A DNA stretch of 64,000 bases from Setaria digitata (Eukaryota > Nematoda > Chromadorea > Rhabditida > Setariidae): the NCBI GenBank assembly GCA_003640385.1, contig RCAB01000134.1:62001-126000 (forward strand), written 5' to 3'. A model generated the notes under the pieces. That model saw nothing but the letters and a program-made list of their open reading frames with translations. It was not told where the DNA came from and made no database searches. Made by a program: the position numbers and the translations under genes. Each line of letters starts with the position of its first letter. The stretch's first letter is position 1. Below are positions 59,201-64,000 of the stretch, one piece after another.

Positions 59201-62167
59201 ACAAGATAGTGAATTAAGAGAATATAATAATTTGAAGCAGTGCACCAAAGTCACAGCTGAGGAAATGAAGGAAGAACCTTCTACTGTTATAAAGAAAGGA
59301 AAGCATCGATCACGTAGTAGTGGCATGTCACCGAATCCTTCCGTAGATCTTCCACCAGAATGGTATATCGAATGCGTGAATGTGCTAGATGAAGTGATGT
59401 CCGAGCGAACCTCGACTCATTTTATCAGTTCTGGTAATGAGGTTAGTGTTTCATTTCTGAGTTTTATTGGAAAATTTTGAAACAATCGACATCATTAGAA
59501 AACTGCGGTTTCATTTTTTAGATTTTATTAAATAGAAAAAATTTCATGATCTAGTGGCTTGCGGATGTATTTTCGTCATATGATGACTTGTCAACTGTGA
59601 AGGAAAAAGTTATTTCACGAGTGTACAATAGTCCTTTGGAAGTCGTTAATGCAGTAAAGACGTTGATGCAGGCATGTCGAAATGCTGTTGATAATAAACG
59701 ATCTCCGGTAAAGATTTTGTTCAGTACTGAGTTCAAAAAAAAATCGGTAAATTTTGTAATGCATATGTTGCTGCAGGCAAGAAAAATGAAAAGAAAAATA
59801 ACAGGTCAACCTTTCTTGCTCATCTTCAGGTTTTTCGTGATAGTTTGACATGTGCCGCATCATTTGACAGCAAGATGGCGCCTGTTGTAGCGAAGTGGCA
59901 ACGTATGAGACAGTCAGAAAATACGTCGTCGTCTACAAATGAGCATGAAGGGCATCATTTACGAGATCGACCGAAGAACTTACATGTCTACAATACGAGA
60001 AGGTTCTTATATCATCGTGTTTTTCTAATCTTATTTTAGAGTTGGTAAATTACGTTGCCTTACGACTTATTTCGGGAAATTTGAGAACAGTTTTAGCTTA
60101 CTTCTAGTTTCGACTTTTACCTTCATTCTGTAAAAAATAGTTCTAATCTCAGTCGTCATGAAGAGAAACAGCATGAAGATCAAAAAAATGGCGTATCAAC
60201 GAATGAGGTAATCAAACCTGGTCGTTCGGGGCGTTCTGGTAGAATGCCAAGTGGGTACTATCGAAATTTAAATAATGGAATATATATGACAGAAGGTCAA
60301 GGTAATGCTTGCAATTTTTCATAGTGAACCTTGTTTCGTGGACGAATCCTACTACATCTGTACCACGCTGTTTCATCTTTTTTTTTACAGGCGGTTCAAC
60401 TTCGGAGCTTTTTGCATCGACTAGTAATAATCAGGTTACTTTTTTGCTTTATTCAGAAAAGTATATCAGCTTCGTCTGATATTTGTTTGTTTATCTAGTA
60501 ATGATAACTAAGACTTGACAGCACGGATTACTCTATTTGTTCACAGCTGTTGCGCTACACTTTGTTACTTCAAGTGATAATCGGTTGATTATTCTAGGAT
60601 TCTGGTCGTTCAAGAAGAAGTATTACCGAATATAATCACGCAAGGTAGGTCCTTCATTCAACACCCGTATAAGGTGGATTTTATATTAATATCTAAAATA
60701 GACTTTATATTGATATTTTGCAGTAAAAGTGGAACTTATATTTTCCAGATTACTTCATAGGATATTTATGAGGATTTACATGCATTTGATTATTCGAAAT
60801 TTTTAGGAATCGTGACAGCTATGAAAATAATAATGTACAGACTGATCAACCAGGTTAGTTTTCAAATATGTTTCGGGATCGATGTTTCTAATTCGTTTTT
60901 GAATGAGGGAGAAAAGAATAGAATTTACAGCACCGAAAGTTGAAAACTAGGAGGTACTTGTTCGCATGGGAGTTCTCATAATAAAGAAGTAGGTTGACTT
61001 GAATAGTCAACTAACTGTTATTCATCGTATGTCTTATATGTTATTTATAGGACCCTCGGGATTACAGAATAAAAGCAACCTAATTAATTTAAGAAGAAGC
61101 TCAAGAAAAAGAGAGAAACGTTATGACTTGTTAGTTTTTTTTTTTTTTTACAAGTAACTTTTTATTGGCAGTTATCCAAAAGGAAATGTTTTTAACTTAG
61201 AAGGAAGCTTTAATTTTGTGTGCGTAGAAGTTGTACATATTAAAATGCTTTAAGCATTTTTTTTCCGTTCATAATGAAAGCACCATCGGTCATTTGACCA
61301 CTGATTTGGCCATTTACTTGGGCAATTTTTTTACTACTTATAGAAAAGGTTATTTTAGTGGTACAGTGACAGTGACAGATGACAGTGCTGAAGATACGGC
61401 GAAAGATGATGATACTTTGTGCGATGGAAGCACTGCAGAAATAGACGATGATGCGTTAAGCGATTGTAGTTGGAATATTCGGACAAGTGGTACTAAGAAA
61501 AATAAAAGGTTAGTTCTTGGGCAGATTAATGAACTCTAAATTTTTCCATCTGTAAAACTTTTATTGATATCTTTTAGTATATTGTGAATTTTTTTACAAA
61601 TAACTTTTTATTGTCTATTACTCTAATATATGGTAAATATGTTTTGCATGTCGAAGTGGTAGTAGTATCGTAAAACTAGGAGGTTTTTCCTCAGATTTTT
61701 CTTAAGAATGATTTGAATTTGACTGAGGCATTTTTTTCTATTGTGTGAAGAAATATCATTTATTCAGATCAAAACTTGTCGTTTAATTTCGTTTAATTCA
61801 AAATCAAAATTTCAGTCATCGGAAACGACTCTGTGGAAGCCAGGAAAATGCGGAGGTTAACAAAAAGCGACGCCGCCAAACCGTCCTAAAAAAGTTTGGG
61901 AGCGAAGCGAATTCTGTACCAAATTCTATGAATGGGCAAGATTCACGAATGACAAGAGCTTATGTGACAAGAAATCGGCAGGGACATGTTAATCATACGG
62001 CTACACGAACAAATTGCAGCAGTCATCCTCGGGTCCGGTTAAGACGATCTGTCCAACGAAATGTCAACTATAACGAGGGTGAAGTTAGTGACGGTGATAA
62101 TGATGACGATGAAGCATCGAACAGCAGTGCAAGACGGACAAAAAAAGGCCGCAAGCAGGATAGATAA
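48821..62167 (+). CDS. PHIP/BRWD family WD40-repeat bromodomain protein
   Basis: Family members read histone marks and act as CUL4-DDB1 substrate receptors (DCAF14 for PHIP). 35 exons start at 48821, 49136, 49486, 49640, 49925, 50157, 50616, 51065, 52311, 52685, 53097, 53480, 53916, 54385, 54688, 54993, 55347, 55841, 56077, 56947, 57229, 57532, 57828, 58145, 58758, 59150, 59555, 59830, 60141, 60391, 60598, 60807, 61051, 61344 and 61816; phase closes to 1726 aa (human PHIP 1821). Order of parts: N-terminal LisH-like VAIQRYLSQGPCQGAAETLK; WD40 repeats from LGHLSSVFCVAFDKSGSY to YGAVFDFAISPDGTLAGAVD; acidic Ser-rich linker; the PHIP Tudor/CryptoTudor region (QIGDEVVYFRQG, DNHWWTGTID, EDEKMSPWDVQP); bromodomain 1 (APVNLIEYPDYLWDVDYPID, ARLFNQPNSEIV); a poorly conserved second bromodomain (59381-59707); and a basic tail with RLRRSVQRNVNYNEGEVSDG, which resembles the human C-terminus ([20 protein letters not shown]). 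Confidence 0.95.
53245..53292. repeat. (AT)24 microsatellite
   Basis: 48 bp of pure AT dinucleotide in the intron between PHIP/BRWD exons 11 and 12; likely length-polymorphic. Confidence 0.95.
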
Positions 62168-64000
62168 AATTGCTTTATCATTTTCATCAAAATTCTCATA
62201 CTGACTGACATTTAAATTATACGTGCTAAGTTTTATTGGAAGGATTGAATATATCTATGTTTAATCTATAAATTGATGTTCATATCGATAAATTATTTTG
62301 TTTTGAATTTAATAAGTATACATTTAAATGAAAGATATTAAATGTTTGGGAAAATTCAAAGAATACTGAAAAATACAACAGACTTGCTCTTCGAATTAAC
62401 AGTGATATATACATGCAGCAATAAATCATTGTTGCCATGTTTTTGACTTTACTGGTTATTGTGGATTTCAGAGCATTATTTTAAAGATATATGCATCTGT
62501 CATTTAGTTTTACCAAGTTTTTCATCTTAATAATTTTACGCGCCACTAACATATTTAAATACCTGAAGCATCTGTACTCCTTACGTCAGTCCCCAAAATG
62601 ATCCTCTTTGCGCAGTATTATCATTCATTTCTCAGCACTCATTTAACATATCATAGCATATACTTATCACGCACTATCTTTTATCTTCATTTTTATAATT
62701 TTTACCGTTGTAAAGAAAATGGTTTTACCAGTGTTCAATACCAGTCGTATTGACATGTGGGATATATATACTCGTTCTGTATTATATGACTTCATGTGTC
62801 GTTTCTTCAAAACAAAAAATTGAATTTTGACTAATTTTCGTCTTTTAATATTATAAATGCTTTTTAGCTATTGATTTGTTGTTAATATTTTCTTTTTTTT
62901 TTTTTTTTTTTTTTTAGCTGAAGTATTGTCCTGTTTAGAGCATTTGCCTGGCCTTCTTATTGTGTTTTAAATTTTTTGCATCTCATCAGAATTGTTAACC
63001 TTCTGCATAGTTTCTAGAAGTTTCCGGAAGTTCCATCCAAAGATAATATGTACTGATAGACAGTTTTATGCGTAACTCTTGATCTTATTTGATGACTTAA
63101 ATTGTTCCAGTATTATTGTTTAATAAGATTTTAACACTGGGTGAAACTAGTTTTTCAGGATTTTAGAAGACTGCAGGAAAATACACAGCAAGGATGACGG
63201 TTTAAACTAGGAACTGAATTATTTTGATCAGTAACGGTTATCTCATCGGCCATATATTTTATGTAGTCTATTTTACGTTTCAAAGCTGATTATTTGTTCG
63301 TAATCTTTTTGGAATTCTGTTGAACTCTTATCATGAAATTAAAATTAATAAAAACTTGCTTCTTCTGAAGCTGTTTTTTTTTCTTTCGGAATTGTTGCTG
63401 GTATTTTACTGTTTTTATTACTATTATTGTTGGGACTGTTTCCTTCAATTAAAACATTTTTTGACCATAATTTCACGTAATCTTTCTTCTCTTCTCAAGA
63501 ATATGCAGGATAGCCACCTTAAAAACGTTCCATGGTGAAATGATTTATTGAGAAAAAAAATCGCTTTATGTAAGAAAACCACATCCATCTTATTGGAATC
63601 AAATGCAAGAGTAACCGAAACTTGCCTTTTTTGAAAGTGTACTCTTCTCACTTTCAAAAATTACGAAGGGGAAGGGTATTTTGATCTCTGGATTCGGTGC
63701 TTTCATTTACACAAGTCGGATTGTCCTTTCCTTCTCAGCTGAACTTATTGTATGTAGATAGGATTACTATAATGTTAAGGTGGAAGTTAAGATGTATGGC
63801 TTTTAGTTTGTTTAAAAATATTGAGATCCATGAAAATAGAAGGCCTGAAAATTGTTTGGGAACTTCAAGCCTTTTTTTTGGTTTAAAAATTTTAAATGTC
63901 ATTATTGCATTCTTTGTCCAAAGGGCGGTTTTGAGTTTTAGTTTTTGTTTTCGCCGTATACATTCCTTCCTTTCGCAAATATAGAGATGTTTTTGCTTTA
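62168..64000. other. Downstream region without recognisable gene
   Basis: 1.8 kb of AT-rich DNA after the PHIP/BRWD stop. Short ORFs on both strands lack family resemblance and paired splice sites. Contains a poly-T block at 62891-62916 and a 12-bp-stem hairpin at 63628-63660. Confidence 0.6.
63628..63660. repeat. Perfect inverted repeat, 12-bp stem and 9-nt loop
   Basis: TTTTTGAAAGTG (63628-63639) and CACTTTCAAAAA (63649-63660) are exact reverse complements around a 9-nt loop, in DNA with no recognised gene. As RNA on the plus strand the A-rich arm would follow the loop; function unknown. Confidence 0.88.

Noticed and set aside
1..64000. tRNA, rRNA, CRISPR, insertion sequence, viral or bacterial gene
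   Set aside because: Looked for and not seen; no cloverleaf with A/B boxes, regular repeat-spacer array, transposase or polymerase motif that I could support.

Overview
The window is AT-rich eukaryotic DNA with dense, intron-rich genes: GT-AG introns mostly 50-700 bp, 3' splice sites of TTTCAG type, and many poly-A/poly-T tracts. Start codons are often preceded closely by a lone 3' splice site, as expected for spliced-leader trans-splicing. Together with the protein content this points to a nematode. The AT bias and gene structure suit a filarial or other spirurid (clade III) worm, but species is inference. No bacterial, viral or transposon coding region was recognised. I joined exons by hand, and reading phase closes exactly for six of the ten genes.

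Layout. Minus strand from the left: a cathepsin B-like cysteine protease with altered active-site aromatics (98-4002, first exon missing); the ESCRT-III subunit CHMP6/VPS-20 (7629-9697, last exon unresolved); a HORMA-domain meiotic axis protein of the HIM-3/HTP/HORMAD type (11286-14075); a divergent tyrosine phosphatase (15855-19383); and the tri-snRNP protein SNRNP27 (19871-21675). An 879-bp divergent region separates SNRNP27 from the plus-strand genes USP48 deubiquitinase (22555-33968, 29 exons, 1276 aa) and mitochondrial ribosomal protein mL65/MRPS30 (35460-39027, 522 aa). The proteasome ubiquitin receptor RPN10/PSMD4 follows on the minus strand (40084-43820, 397 aa), divergent from UEV-1/UBE2V on the plus strand (45252-46891, 139 aa). 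A PHIP/BRWD WD40-bromodomain protein fills most of the rest (48821-62167, 35 exons, 1726 aa). The last 1.8 kb holds no recognisable gene.

Theme. Five of the ten genes act in ubiquitin handling or sorting: CHMP6 (ESCRT-III), USP48 (deubiquitinase), RPN10 (proteasome receptor), UEV-1 (Ubc13 partner, K63 chains) and PHIP/BRWD (family of CUL4-DDB1 substrate receptors). The others are housekeeping (splicing, mitochondrial translation), meiotic (HORMA) or regulatory enzymes. I see no wholly new system. The most notable signals are the CGSCF/NSY cathepsin, a tyrosine phosphatase with changed catalytic loops, a GC-AG intron in RPN10, a 4-nt first coding exon in uev-1, a degenerate second bromodomain in PHIP, several hairpins and degenerate minisatellites, and an N-flanked 97-bp duplication that looks like an assembly artefact.
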